Shown here in pieces: positions 1-13,300 of a DNA stretch of 64,000 nucleotides. The translations under genes were made by a program, and so were the position numbers. This stretch comes from Blastobasis lacticolella (taxonomy: Eukaryota; Arthropoda; Insecta; Lepidoptera; Blastobasidae). Under the pieces are notes generated by a model. It was not told the DNA's origin. It made no database searches and worked only from the letters and a program-made list of their open reading frames with translations. Each line of letters starts with the position of its first letter. The stretch's first letter is position 1. The stretch is from the NCBI GenBank assembly GCA_905147135.1, contig LR990050.1, forward strand, positions 3,794,501-3,858,500, in the 5' to 3' direction.

Positions 1-167
1 CTCGCGCGCACTTGGCCCTTTTCTTGTTCCACTGTCGCTTCTTCAACATTCATACATACAATTATTATAAAACATTTATAATAATTGCCCACTAATTTAT
101 AGAAACCTCAGTTTATCCTCAGATTCAGATAACTACTTCTTTTAGCCTAGACGCAAGAAAACGGTGA

Positions 168-333
168 AAGGGATCTTTCAGTCAGACAGTTCTGTGTTTA
201 AATTTGTTCTGGTTGACCGATGCGCTCTGACCGCCTGCTGTGTAGCTAAGTCTCTGTGTGAGTTTCTCTATGTAACGTCATACAAGACAACGACCCCGGA
301 ACGCCTGACCGCAATCTGTCTGAAAGATCCCTT
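168..333. repeat. MITE-like element, family F copy 1
   Basis: The ends form a perfect 14-bp terminal inverted repeat (aagggatctttcag at 168-181; its complement at 320-333). The interior (ctggttgaccga...gaccgcctgctgtgtg...gtaacgt) recurs in the same orientation at 61630-61775 in intron 4. It lies about 0.9 kb upstream of the first coding exon. No coding capacity. Confidence 0.6.
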
Positions 334-602
334 ATCAGTTTGACGTAGCATGGTAACTCCCGAATGTGATTAGTAGAGTAATTTATAAGCGGATTTTTAT
401 TTGTAAACCAATATTTCCAAGTCAGTTATACAAGCTTTTATTTAACTTGCAATGTAAAACTTGTGTGTAAATATGTATGTTCGGGGACAAGTCTTGCAAG
501 CCAAATTTGACCAACTTCCCGGTGTGAAATTGAGCTGAAATTTAGTCTACCCATGTAACTTGAATGACAAATTGACAATGCGTTAACATGGAGTCGGAAA
601 GT

Positions 603-834
603 GGTTATAGGAACTAATAGACGCAATCAACCATCGACCAACACCATCAACACCATCATGTTTGGGCTTTATGGAATGGTCTTAATGAGTACAGCTACCC
701 CTAGGTGAAACTCAAGTACTGATGATGATGACGGAAGGTGGCCTTAGGAACTAATAAACGCAACAAGATCACCTCATCGTGTTTGGAATGGTGGGCTCTT
801 TGGAATGGTTTTGATGAGTAATATAGGTACCCCG
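603..834. repeat. Diverged tandem duplication (~135-bp period) upstream of the gene
   Basis: Two imperfect copies: one around 603-704 and one around 740-834. Each reads taggaactaata.acgcaa, then a variable CAT/ATC stretch, tgtttgg, tggaatggt, then gatgagta or aatgagta, and a tacccc end. Substitutions and small indels show an old event. It sits in the putative upstream regulatory region. Confidence 0.6.
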
Positions 835-1046
835 CAATAAAGGCTTTTTAAAAAAATATTTTTAATTTGATAACTTATTTAGCTTTATTTTATATAAAAC
901 GATCGACACTTTAGGAATGTTTGTCCCGACATCTTTTTGTTCGGTTAGTAGATGACTTGTCTCTTCAAAACTGTCGGACAAAGGTTCGCTGCGAAAACTC
1001 TAAGCTTTACCGCGAAAATCATTCACGGTATTTTGTCTTGTTTCAG

Positions 1047-1225
1047 GCGTACCTTCACACCGTCACCGTAAAGGACACGAAGTGAAAACTTCTTTAACGA
1101 CAATGGCCGTCGCAGTAATCGCAGGACAAAGGACGATGGCGGGCTGTGTACAGTGAAGTTATTATATAGTAACAAAAAGAGAGAAAATGTCGGTGAACAC
1201 CAGTGTAGGCTAGAAAACGGACAAA
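1047..1225 (+). promoter_or_regulatory. Probable 5' UTR part of exon 1 with two small uORFs
   Basis: A good acceptor-like tract (ttttgtcttgtttcag) ends at 1046, so the coding first exon may be internal, with a noncoding leader exon upstream. Between it and the start codon are two short open frames: 1103-1156 (17 codons, MAVAVIAGQRTM...) and 1187-1213 (8 codons). The second is in frame with the main ORF but stops 12 bases before it. Such uORFs often damp translation. No convincing TATA box or arthropod initiator was assigned, so the transcription start remains unknown. Confidence 0.4.
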
Positions 1226-1304
1226 ATGGCCGGAAAAGGTTTCGGGGGCGAGGTGATCGGCTTTTTCCTGGCCGTCGCTTTCTGCGTCACTTGTCCAGAA
1301 TATG
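1226..1304 (+). CDS. dpr9: dpr9 exon 1: start codon and signal peptide
   Basis: ATG at 1226 follows acaaa, a reasonable insect start context, and an in-frame TAG at 1211-1213 closes the frame upstream, so this is the first usable ATG of the frame. The 26 codons give a short basic start (MAGKGF) and a hydrophobic run VIGFFLAVAFCVTC, a typical signal peptide h-region. The exon ends one base into codon 27 at a strong donor (gtgagt, 1305-1310), phase 1. That fits exon 2, whose first two bases complete a valine codon. Signal cleavage would fall just inside exon 2, plausibly after Ser-Ser-Ala30. Two uORFs lie upstream. The only uncertainty is whether another small exon is skipped inside the very long intron 1; the phase fits without one. 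Confidence 0.8.
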
Positions 1305-4300
1305 GTGAGTTTCTAATATTTTGTATTTTGTTCATACACCTCCAGATACTTGACCTTTAAGGTGTTAAAACTTTTTAGGCATACTTTAGTGTATTTTTTA
1401 TAGCAAGCAATAGGAGAAATATGTGTAACGGAAACAAAATTTCGCGACATAGTATGGTGCGACCAACTTGTCAGTGAATTGGCGAAATTAGAAGCTACGG
1501 CCGCCAGGATGAGAAGTCAGTTCACAGAAAAATTGGTTGGTCTGTACACCTACAATCTGTTACCTACACCTGTTGATATAGTCACAAATTCTACAATACA
1601 ATTATAGGTAAGCTACATAACAGATTTTATGAATAGACAGTGTACAGTCGCGTACCATTGTTTGCAAACTTTTTCTCCTATCATGTCTCGTCTCTGACGC
1701 TCTCTCCCAGACACAGATCGACAGGTTCCAGATAAAGAGTTTTATTACGTTCGAGACCAAGATACTTCAGTCCAGCGAGATTCCATGTACCTATACTCCG
1801 TACTTTTATATCGGACTAGCTTATGCCTGCGACTTCTTCGTAAATTTCAACAATGCAGTATTCCCACGGGAACCACATCGTCTGAGGGCCTAGTGTGAGT
1901 TCCGCTTCGATTTTACTTAACTATCGCGTTTGCGTTTACGTCGAAATTAGTATGAAGAAAAAAACTTCATTTACGTACCACTAGGCGGCGCTATATATTT
2001 CTTCATACTATTTTGCACGTAAACGCAAACGCGATAGTAAAGTAAAATCGAAGCGGAACTCACACTAGGCCCTCAGTAGTACAGTGTATCCACAACGACT
2101 ACAAAAATTCTACATGAAAATTCTACGAAATTCCGTGACATTAGAGTCACCGAGAAGAAGACAACGCCACAAAGATAAGCCGATTACATTATACGGACAA
2201 TTACATTATGGGTTAGGCGTAATATCCGTGGTATACGATTCGTATAAGGATCTTATGTGTTAGGCGTAATATCCGTGGTATACGATTCGTATAAGGATCT
2301 ATTCATCGCGAGATTATTACATTACAAGGTTTTGCCCGCGACGAACCAAGGGTTTCCGTTATTGCCCACATGTTTTTGCCCTTTCCAAGGAATTTCATAA
2401 GTCCGTGGCCAGTGCCAAACTTCGAGTAGATCTGTCGATAAATTTGAACTGGGCCTTGGTTATGTCAATCAGCCAGCCACCATTTTCCTTTTATTGATTT
2501 CTGTAGGATTAGATTTATTATTGAAAATCTTTGAAATTCTGGATTAACTTCCAATAGTTGTAGCAAATTGGTCCAGAAAGGTGAGCACCGGCATGAGAGG
2601 CGTCAGGTAAATCCTATAAACATGTATGAAGGTTTGGCTATACCTGACTCATATGACGACCTGAGTGGTTCAGAATCATAATCAGAAATAATTTATTGTG
2701 TACTGTGTGTGTTCGATTCCCGACCAGGCAGAAATTGAAGTGATGAATTTTAAATTTCTGTTGCGGGTCTGGGTGTGATATGTATAATTAGTATGTGTTT
2801 AAAAATATATAAGTAGTTTATCAGTTCTATGGCACCCATAACAAAATATTTGCTTACTTTGTGAATTATCCAAGCATATTTATCTATTTTTATTTTATGT
2901 GATTGCGCTCTTTAAACAAACCCTAACCTATCTACCATTACACGTAACCAGCGCAAATCAAAATACCGCTTCTTCCTCAATTCAACTGCATAATTTTGAG
3001 CAATAGGTAATATAACTGCCTGTACCTATCTGCGACACTATACTCTTTATTTTCTTTATACATTCTCTTGTTTCTAGGGGCTATTCCCAACGGATCCCTT
3101 TGTATTTCCCTCTTAGGCGGGTATCATTACGTTTGTGCGGCCGGTTCTCCGGAATATCCTCAAGGTTTTTATCTTGAACATGTTATTTATTCTGCTTAAG
3201 AAGAATTGTTCGGCGATACTAGTTAGGTAGGTCGAGTATTGCGTTGCGGTGCTAGTGAACGTAAGATTTAGAACGGTAATACTGCATATCGGTGTATAGG
3301 GCTTCTTTCTTCGGTCGTAAACCTCAGGGTAAGCAGGTTAAAAGATTAACACCCGGTTTCTGAAACGCTTGTCAACGCAAAATTACGTGACAACTTGTTG
3401 ATCTCTGATTAAATGCAGTTTGGGTTTCTGAAAAGGCCAATTGACAGTTTGTTAACAGTTTGTCAACGGATTGTCAAATCTCCAATTAACGGCCGATTAA
3501 TGTAATTTTGGCTTCCGAAAAGCTTTTTCTCATGTTAACTGTATGTTATCGTCTTGTTATTTTAGTTAGCGAAAATCGACTAATTAACAGATTGTCAAAA
3601 GAAATTGTATCCTGTTTTCTTGGTCTAGGTCCTGGTCCTGGCCCTGGTCCAGGTCCTAGTTTTGGCCCAAGACAAAGTCCAGGTCTAGGGTACAGGTTCT
3701 GGTCCAGAACCATGACCAAAACTGGAACAGGTATCTGAACAAATTCCAGGACGTACACCTGGACCTGGATATAAGATTGGCCAAACCAGAACAAAGACCT
3801 GGACCTGGTCGTGGGCCCCAACAAGGACCTTATTCACAAATAGAACTTGAACTAGAACCAGGACCTAGACGAGCGTCAGCACATAAACATTAGCTGAACC
3901 AGGACCTGGACCTGAACCAGGACCTGGTCCGGGGCCAGGACCTGGACCTGAACCAGGACCTGGTCCGGGGCCAGGACCTGGACCTGAACCACTAACTGGT
4001 CCGGAACCAGGACTCAAACCAGGATCTGAACTTGAAGCTAGATCTAGACCTGGACCTGGACCTGGACTAGGACTACTTTGTCTGAACTTGGTGTTGGATC
4101 AGAATTAAAACCTAAACCTAGTCTTGGTCTTGCAGGATTTAACTAATGGGATTATTGAGAGAAACTCACAGAATCGATAGCCGATGGGGCGGATGTTGTT
4201 AAGTGGCGTACTGGATGGTTTCACAAGAGACGAACGACCTCCTTAAGGTCCTAGGGAGCCGATGGATGCAAGATAATAGAGTCGACCGGAGTGTAAGCCG

Positions 4301-7300
4301 TGGGAGGCCTGTATTCAGCAGTGTACCCGGACCTACCTACCTGCCTAAAGATGATGATGATGGGGTTACTGACACACTAGAACCCGTGACCCTACAACAT
4401 AAATATTGTTTTAAGTTCTCTTTTCTGGCTCCGTATATATTTTTTTTATAATTTCCGATTTTACACGAAAACTATACAATAGCTATCAGTTTCATCTAAA
4501 AGTTGAATATCACATTCAATTTTGACTTCAAAAGGCCCCTAGGGACAGAGACAAATAATGCGATAGACAGAAACAAAACATATATGAGTGAATGAATGTG
4601 ACTGATTTTAGCAGGGGTAGCCAGACAAAAAAATGTATCACCTGTTAAAGGTCGATTAGCTAATTTTAGATTGATTGGCCTTTCAAAAACCCACAGTGGT
4701 TTAACAGCTTGTTAAATGTGACAGACGGTGTGGTTAGATAAAATACCCAAAAAGGATACTCTAGTTTATGTCGATGTGAATACGATGAATATGAAACACA
4801 AACTGTCCTGGCATATGCTGAGTTGGCCCCATTGCACTCTCCACATGGCACAGTTAACGAGATTAGAGTATATTTTTTCATTTTCTTGTTTTGTGTATAT
4901 CTCTGTTTGATTATGTTTTCTATATTTAATTTAAGAATTTTGTGCTGTGTGTTTGAGTGTAATAAATGTGTTTTACTTTACTTTACTTACTTTACAAAAA
5001 CAAGCATGTACAAAATCTCTGCAAGAACTGACTACGTTATTTTCTCATGTTCTTCAAAACGATTTGTTGCAAATGTGAATAATTCGTAACGAAATACAAT
5101 ATTGTTCGATTCTATGTTCGTTTTTCCCATCGGACTGTACGATTACCATCACACAGAGGGAGAAAGGCCGTGTTTGCTGCCAGGACCGGTTTAAATTGGA
5201 AAATGTTTTTTTTTTCGTCCAATCATGCGAAACTATCGAAACAATTTGCATTCGAATTTGCAGAACAATTTATAGTTTTCATTGTTCGGTGCATGTGAAG
5301 AACGGATGCGGGGATTACTATGCATTTTTAATACCAAAGAGACAAATATGCTTGCGGTCTGATCCCTTATGGTAAGTAGTTATCGCAACCTATGGGCGTT
5401 TGCAATACCAAAGATAGCAATCCCGTATTGCTGATCATATAAAAAACCTTTACATCGCTTTCTTAAAGAGCTAAATATTATTTTCTACCGGGAAAACCAT
5501 CCAGTAAACTATGCCAACTACATATTACTACAACATTAGTTTGCGTTGTAGACAGAAAGTTCCTTTGGAACCGCCCGTTGTTAGCTATATCAGCTGCCTA
5601 TATTGCAGTATAGGGCGAAGTATTACCAATATAGTTTCAGGTTGTCAGGGCCGATTTGTAACTCTTTCGACGTAAGTCGTTACTTGCCTTCACATCAGAT
5701 TCAGTGATATCAATACCTTGCTTCTTGGACCTACTGCGGGATATCTTTCTTACATCAGTAACTTTAGACACCTAAGCTATTCCCCACGTGCACGTGACCT
5801 ATCGCAGGCGAGCCTCGTCAATCTTATCTCACCTGGTGGTAAATCAAACCCCGCAACGCCACAAATCAACCGTGGTACTTTAATTTCGTGCCCTATTCCA
5901 CTCTGCGGTATCCTTCGGAAATCCAAAATGTCCTCTAGTTACAAGAATGGGTATTCCGCCGACCGCTCTCAGCGCGGACCGGTCCCCGGCACGCGAACTA
6001 TTTCACAAAAGCCCTCGGACCCGATTGCTACTTAATATTAAAACTGGGGTAACGCGTGCGCGTATTTACATACAGTTAGGCCGGCGCACACAAAGACTAA
6101 CCTCACAAATTGTTTTCGAACCCAATTATCGTGGGCCGAACCCGAAATTTCGACGAGGGCAAGTTCCAACTGGAAGTTTTAACAAATTTAAGCGAGACAA
6201 AACTAGTTTGCCACGAATTTTGACGCCGGACCACCCAAAATGTCCATCCCGCGAGGTGTACGGAATCGTAGCAAATAAACAATACCTAGTGGAATTCAAT
6301 TTGCCGAAAAGTTGGGAACGAATTATTGAAGTTGATTTGTTTGATTAAGCGGTGGGTCGGGTTTTGCTTCTATATTAAACAGAGTTAATTGTTAGAAAAC
6401 AAGAACAATAACCGTGGCGGGTTGGTATTGTGCTTTGCAACCCCGCGATGGAGCATTATACGATCAGTTGTGAATTGGTCGAGACTCAAATTTGTTTAAC
6501 CGTCGACTCTTGAAAACAATTTTCGTAGGGTCTTTTAACAAATTTCGACGCGATCTGATTCCGAGAATACAGTCTGTCAAGTTTAAGAGGAAACCGTCGC
6601 CTGTTTGGTTTTGTATGCACACCATGCCACAATCGTGATTACGTATGCTGGCATAAAATTGAATATCATCTGTGCTTGAAAAAGAAAATAACGACCTACG
6701 ACCAAATTCGTCTATACAGCATATATTCGTCATATATACATTCGTCTATATAGCATATTTTATGTCATAACAATGGTATTTACTTGATCTACTTATCGTA
6801 ACCAGTCTTAAATAAATACGTAGTAATCTCAAAAACATAACATCGCATTAAATTTAAAACATAATTGAAAATTTTAATCGTGTTGTTGGTTATACTAACG
6901 AATACTAGGCTCGAATAAACATACTGACACACGTGTCTTATTCATACTAGTTCAGAATCTGTTTTCAAAAACTATCCTCGAGAAAACGTCCTCTCAAACT
7001 GGAGTGACTGTAAAGAAAAACTGCGCAGAACACGGACAGTTAATTAAAAAAATTACTGTCAGGAAAAAAGATACCACTCATACGGACCGCTCCTGAGCGA
7101 ATTCCTTTCATCTTCCTTCCTCTAAATATCGATCGGGTTCTTCAGCACTTCGTCCAGCCAGCGGTATCTAGGACACCCAAGAAGCGCTCTTTTGAAAACT
7201 TAATTAACTCTTACTAAGTACCTTTAGTTTTTATGTTTCTAATTAACTAGAGCTAAATCAGAGCTACCAGCGCAATTACAGGCATGAGGTATTTCGTCTT

Positions 7301-10300
7301 AGTTCTCAGAGTGACAACGCACCTGCAGTTCTGCATTTTTATTACCTATAACTCAAATGCGTGGTAGATGTTATGGGTGACAGTTACCGCTTACCGTATT
7401 GGTTACCCATATGTATTAGTGTAAAATGTACCAATAGTATAAAAATAAATAATGGCGATATGTCCTAGCATTTTTAAACGGTACTCGTAGCCAACCAAAT
7501 AATTAAAATAATTCTGTTTAAATGTTAGTATGGGCTCTCAGTACCCGTTACATCGGTATCCCAGTACAGAATAGGATACCGATGTTTATTTTTTACTGTT
7601 CAGTTAATAAATACTTAGGTAATTCAAGTTCGTACCACAAAACTATGCACTAAATTAGCTACGGAGGACTTTGCTATAATCTTATGTTTTATATACTAAA
7701 TAACAAATAATCGTGGACAAATTCAAACAGCACCATCTAGCCCCAAAGTAAGCAAAGCTTGTGTTATGGGTACTAGATAACTGATAAACTACTTATATAC
7801 TTTTAAATACATACTTATTATACATAGAACACCCAGACCCGTAACAGAAATTAACCACGTTGACCACTGAACCATTCAGATTGCCAAATCTCTGACATCT
7901 CTCAAAAATATCTGACTGATATTACGTGATTTGAAATATCGAAGAGACTCAGAAATCCAAACTTTGACCGTAACCCTTGCCACCCCACGTAACAATGAGA
8001 TGGTTCTACCGCAAAGCTTCGAAACGATGTTCCACTTATTAGTATTCCCTTAGAATCGAGCAAGGGGCAAAGGTTGAGACCCCCAAATTCCACAATTCAT
8101 TGGCGAAATTCGAGTGGGCTTAAAAATACTTTACACAAAAAAGGGTCGGATTTTTCGGCCAATTCCAAAGTTTTAACGAAGAATAGCGTGTTATTCAATT
8201 AGAATTTTCTTTCTCAAAACTTTGTTTTGAGTTTCTAGTTGGTTTCTTGTCTTTTCTTAGCGCCCGAGAAAAGAGTTTTGTAGGGTAGTGAATTGTTATT
8301 TTATTAATTTTAGTAAGTACTTTGACCAGAGTAATGACCTTAATATTATTAATATTATCGTGGTCTTTATTAAAGTTATGCTATAAGTTATAATAATAAT
8401 TAAAATCATGATGAGCTCACGCGTTGTAATTGCATAGTCGTGTTTTGGAATTATTTTAAACTTTTTTTATTATATCCGTTTGAAAATGTTTTTACGGAAC
8501 AAATTTGGCACCAATGTATTCAAATAAATTAATAAAAAAATCTGAAAAATACCTGCTGTGCGGTGGTATAGAACTTATATGATTATCAAGGCAACAACAC
8601 AATAATTATAACAATATTGGATACACGAGAATCCACCACCACCTCCTCAAAAAAGGGCAGGTCTGGTACTCCTGCACCGTACAAATGCATGAATGAATGT
8701 GGAACAGGCGAAAGAGGTGTATCAGGATCGTAGATTATGGCACTTGATAGACTCTACCTACCCCTATAGAATTCGGGCGTGAGTGTGTATATATGCAAGT
8801 ATGACGCACAACATACCCAGAAATTACCAATTACAAATTAGTAGGTGTTATTCCAAGTAATACCTCCTGCTTACTACGCCTAGGCAGTTACGCAAGCCGA
8901 ACTTTACTGCCTGTAGACTCCAAACGACTAACACAACTCACATACACATTGTTAACGACCAATGTAACGTTGCTCAGAACAAAAGTACCCCCAGCATGTT
9001 AATTAACTGCGTAACAAGGCTCAATTGTGTTCCGTTACATTTACACCATTCAAACTGGTAATTTCTAGTTTTGTAACTCCCAAAAGATTTATTGTCCCCC
9101 CAGTTCCTGAAAGCCGTTGTTTTGGTCCGCAATTTAGTTGGGTTTGACTTTCTTCGCCATTGTATTGGTTGAATAAACCATTCAGTTGAGATTATATCCT
9201 TATTTAATCGTTTAACTGATCTTCTTTCGGGCTTACTTTGCTAGTTTTCATTGTTTAGTAGCGATGGAATTTAAGAATATTGCAAGCTTAAAGTCAACGA
9301 GACAATATAATCCTTTATCAAATTAGCTGGAAATAAAACTGCTGGAAAACAACTAAGTACTAAATTATGAATATAAAACATTTGCCTAAGTGTTTAGGAA
9401 AATGTATTGCAATAAGTAGGCTTATAAGTAATTAGTTCACCACGAAATTGAGTGGAAATTTCTAGTGAAAGTAAATATCAACAACTATTTATATACTTTG
9501 TTGATATAAGCCGTTACGTAGGAGTTCGAGGGAAATTTCATACCCACGCCTTGTTTATGGCTGGTAGTTATTGAATCGAAATAGTTATTAGCTAGCTATT
9601 GATAAACATACCGTTTTATCGTTTTAACCGTGGCAAGTTCCATTTCAGGAAAGTAGGTCAGTTCATTAGGGGAGGCCAGCATAATAAAATCGAAACTCTT
9701 TTTTAAACTTACTTGGTAGGCATTTGACCGCCATCTCACCTATTGGGAAGTGACGATGCGGATGAAGATAGAGCATGTGTGCCAGAAACGAAAATTAGTT
9801 GGTGGCCAACGAACAAATTTTGTGAAGTAGTGATGAATTACATTGATCAAACATAACAACCATATAATTGTTCCAACAAAGGCGACTGAATGTGTAACCA
9901 TGACCTAATCTATTCAGGTTCCGCTATTAGAGGTCACGGAGATCGGATGGCAGTTCACTGTAATTATCATCATTACAGTCGTGGATCATGGTCAGGCGCA
10001 CCGCGGGCCCTCGCGCGCGATTGCAGAACCGGGACATTAACGACGAGAAGACCAGATCACCAACCGTCCCAACAAAGGCCCAGGAACATATGAGAAATAC
10101 GCACCTATACCTAGGGTTCTTATACCAGCCGATATCAGAAAAATCCCGCGGAGGAGGTCCAAAAAGCGATAGGTGACACCGCTGAGTCTTATGCAACAAC
10201 CAACGGCGTCCGACACGTGATTGCTAAAGAATAGGTGTAGTGGATGAGAGAGGGTAGGAAAGCGGACCCAGGCTGAAACCGGAATGAACGCTAGGATGAC

Positions 10301-13300
10301 GATGATGAATCGTCGAAAAACAAGCCCTCTTTTGACAAGTCTTAGTCGAAACAAGTTATGTGAGAGCTAGTCACATAAAAGTATTTAAAGAGAAATTCCA
10401 ACCAAATAAGATAAGATCGCTGTAATGTCCAACCAAAGCATAGACACATGTATTGGTTGTTTGTCAAATTATGTACACAAGCCAGCGCTAAAAAGTCTGA
10501 GCTCTATTTAAAATTCCCGCAATTCCCGCGTCCCGGGATTACCGGTCTTGGTAAAGAACTAAGCTACCAAGTCACGCACGCGCACAGCGCCTCGATAAGC
10601 CAGGGATCGAAGCTTCAACATTTTCTCAGAGCCAGCGTATGAAGTGCACCCTCGGAGCGTATGGTTAGTTAGCGAACTTTCGTAGACGAAGTACTAAAAT
10701 GTTTGGTAATTTAGAGTAATTTATGTTTTCTTTCGTTGTATAACATGCATTTTCGCAGAGCCTGTGTATGAAGTGAAGTCTTGCATAGTAAGGTTAACAA
10801 ATTTTGGTAGAGGAAGTACTAAAATGTAGCTTAACAATATTTGTGTAATTTAAACATAGTTTTCTCTCTTCCCCTGTTCAAAACAGTAGGTAACAATAGT
10901 GTGACCCTTATTATTGCTGAATCATCAATAACCTTTTTAACATGAAGTTCTTTTAGTCATTTGTACCTGATGCAATGATTATTCAAATTAAAATATAGTT
11001 CCATATGAAAACGGATCGACTCTTGCATTTAAAGCCGTACTTCAAACCTTAGAACCATACATTTGAGGAGCTCAAATTAAAGAAAATTACTAATTGGAGC
11101 AATCAAATATCAGCCGCGTCCGAACAGGAAAGAGACGAGATATGATATATTATGTTATATATATAGAAAGCATGACTCAAAGTAATTATAAATAGCATAT
11201 CAGAGGATACATAAAGAAAAGAAATGGTTACTAAAATTTAAACAATGACTTCAAGGAATTAGATCGCATCCAACCCCGTAATACTTTCACTGGATCTCCG
11301 CCATTACTTACAGAATCCCGGCATCCCAGAATACGGGATTACCTACCCGAGATAGCAGTCTGCTCCCGGGGCACGCCCGGGATGATCTCCTCCCCATAAG
11401 CCCGGGATCAACTCCTTAGCTCTTCGCGGGAAAATTAAAAGAAAGCTACGTAAATGCGTTTAGAAACGTCTACCAACAAGCGAAAAGTTACAAAACCATC
11501 TGAAATGATGCCGAAACACGGGGAGGTGAAATTGCGAAACTTTCCGTTAAACTTTTCATGAACGTTGAAATGCTTATGTAATAGAAAAATTCGTGTTCTG
11601 TCACTCCGTAAGTATTTCATTGCAACATCGGTGGGGTTGGTTTGCATAAAGTCGTCAAAGAATGTGATAAAGGACTAACTCCTCCTTGACTACCGGGGGT
11701 AATAATGATGGTGTGATCCGACAGTACTTCGTACCGCTGACAGAGAGGCTGTCTGGAGGAAGAAGGAGTTGTAAGGTATCAAGGAGGTTCTTCCAGGCGG
11801 CTATATGAACGTCACAACCTTGAATGGATGCGCCTCGCTTTAGGGGCGCCTTTGGGGAAACCTAAGTGTTTATCTAATATGCAACCACCATCATGTCACC
11901 TCGCGCCATGAACTGTAATTATATCGTTAAGAGTAGTGTTTCCTGTCCCACCCTTCGTTCTGTTCTGTTCTTCGTAACGCTAAGTAGAAATAAACAAAAC
12001 CGTTATCACAAACCTATGTAATTATGTATCTTCCGTTGTTCAAAATGTAGCCCATGTCACACCGGACCATAATTTCGAATCAGTTGACATATAATAATAT
12101 ATGTCAACTGTATAATACTGTAATAATATATGTAATTCAATAGAACTGAATTCAAACTTTAGAGACAATCGATGGAGTGTAGCAACTACCGCCCATAACT
12201 ACAAAGTAACAATATATTAAGCTGTTGTTCAACTTGAAGGATCCGTGTTAATACAAACATAACACATATCAGCTTAGTGCTCACAGTGACAACGCACCTG
12301 CTGTTCCATATTTTACACGTGAATACACATAAATTTATGGATCGTATATTTTATGGTTATCGCTACACGAAGAGCTTTCTATATTGTGGCTGTTGTTACA
12401 TACAAACACTTATCTACAACTATTTATACGTTCGAATTACAAACTCAAAAATAGATGTTCAAGTCATCATCATCATCACAGCCCATAACAGTCCACTGCA
12501 GGACTTCGGGCCTCTCCCACGAAAGGGAAGGTCAGGGCAGGCGGGTTGGAGACCGCAGTGCAGTTGATGTAAATCTACCCAGAAAGATGCTGCTGCCCAC
12601 CTTTCGGATTTGTCCCTTAGTCGCCTCTTACGACACCCACGGGAAGAGATGGGGTGGTGCTATTCTTTGAGGTGGCGGCACCACACACCACTTTGATGTT
12701 CAAGTGAATCTATAAAATTAAAAACCAGCCAGTATGTGTCGGGCTACGCGCAGTGTAGGGTTTCGTAGTTACCTGTCAATATACACGTATACCATTAACA
12801 TATTACAAAGTTACAAATGTACCTAGCTCGTATACAACTTGTATGAAATATTTGATAATCCAACTATACTTTGTAAGTTGGTTGACTATTTTTGTGATGT
12901 AATTACAGATATAGGGTTTTCGGACATTTTCCTTTGCTTGTGCTTCATGGCATTGCTTCTTGTCAAATTTCATGATTATAGGTCAACGAGAAGTACCCTA
13001 TAGGTTTGATTACCTTGCGAGTGTCAAACTAAACGGAGCATAAACGGCCATATCTTTTGATTGCGTTGACTTAGAAGTTTGATTTCGCAGACTTATTTAT
13101 TTATTTATTTGTGTGTGGGAATACTTACAGCTGTCAAAATTAAGTATATTGGTAACTTTAAACATATTTTTCTTCAGTCATCATTCTTGAGTATTTGATA
13201 TTAATTACCGCTTGATACCTCTATGCATTCCTTACAAAAAGGTTTTGACTGACGGACAGACGGAGAGAGTACGGATAGACGGACAACAGTCATCCTATAA

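Noticed and set aside
3508..3824. Gly-Pro repeat ORFs on both strands (collagen-like look)
   Set aside because: By-products of the hexamer minisatellite at 3618-4130.
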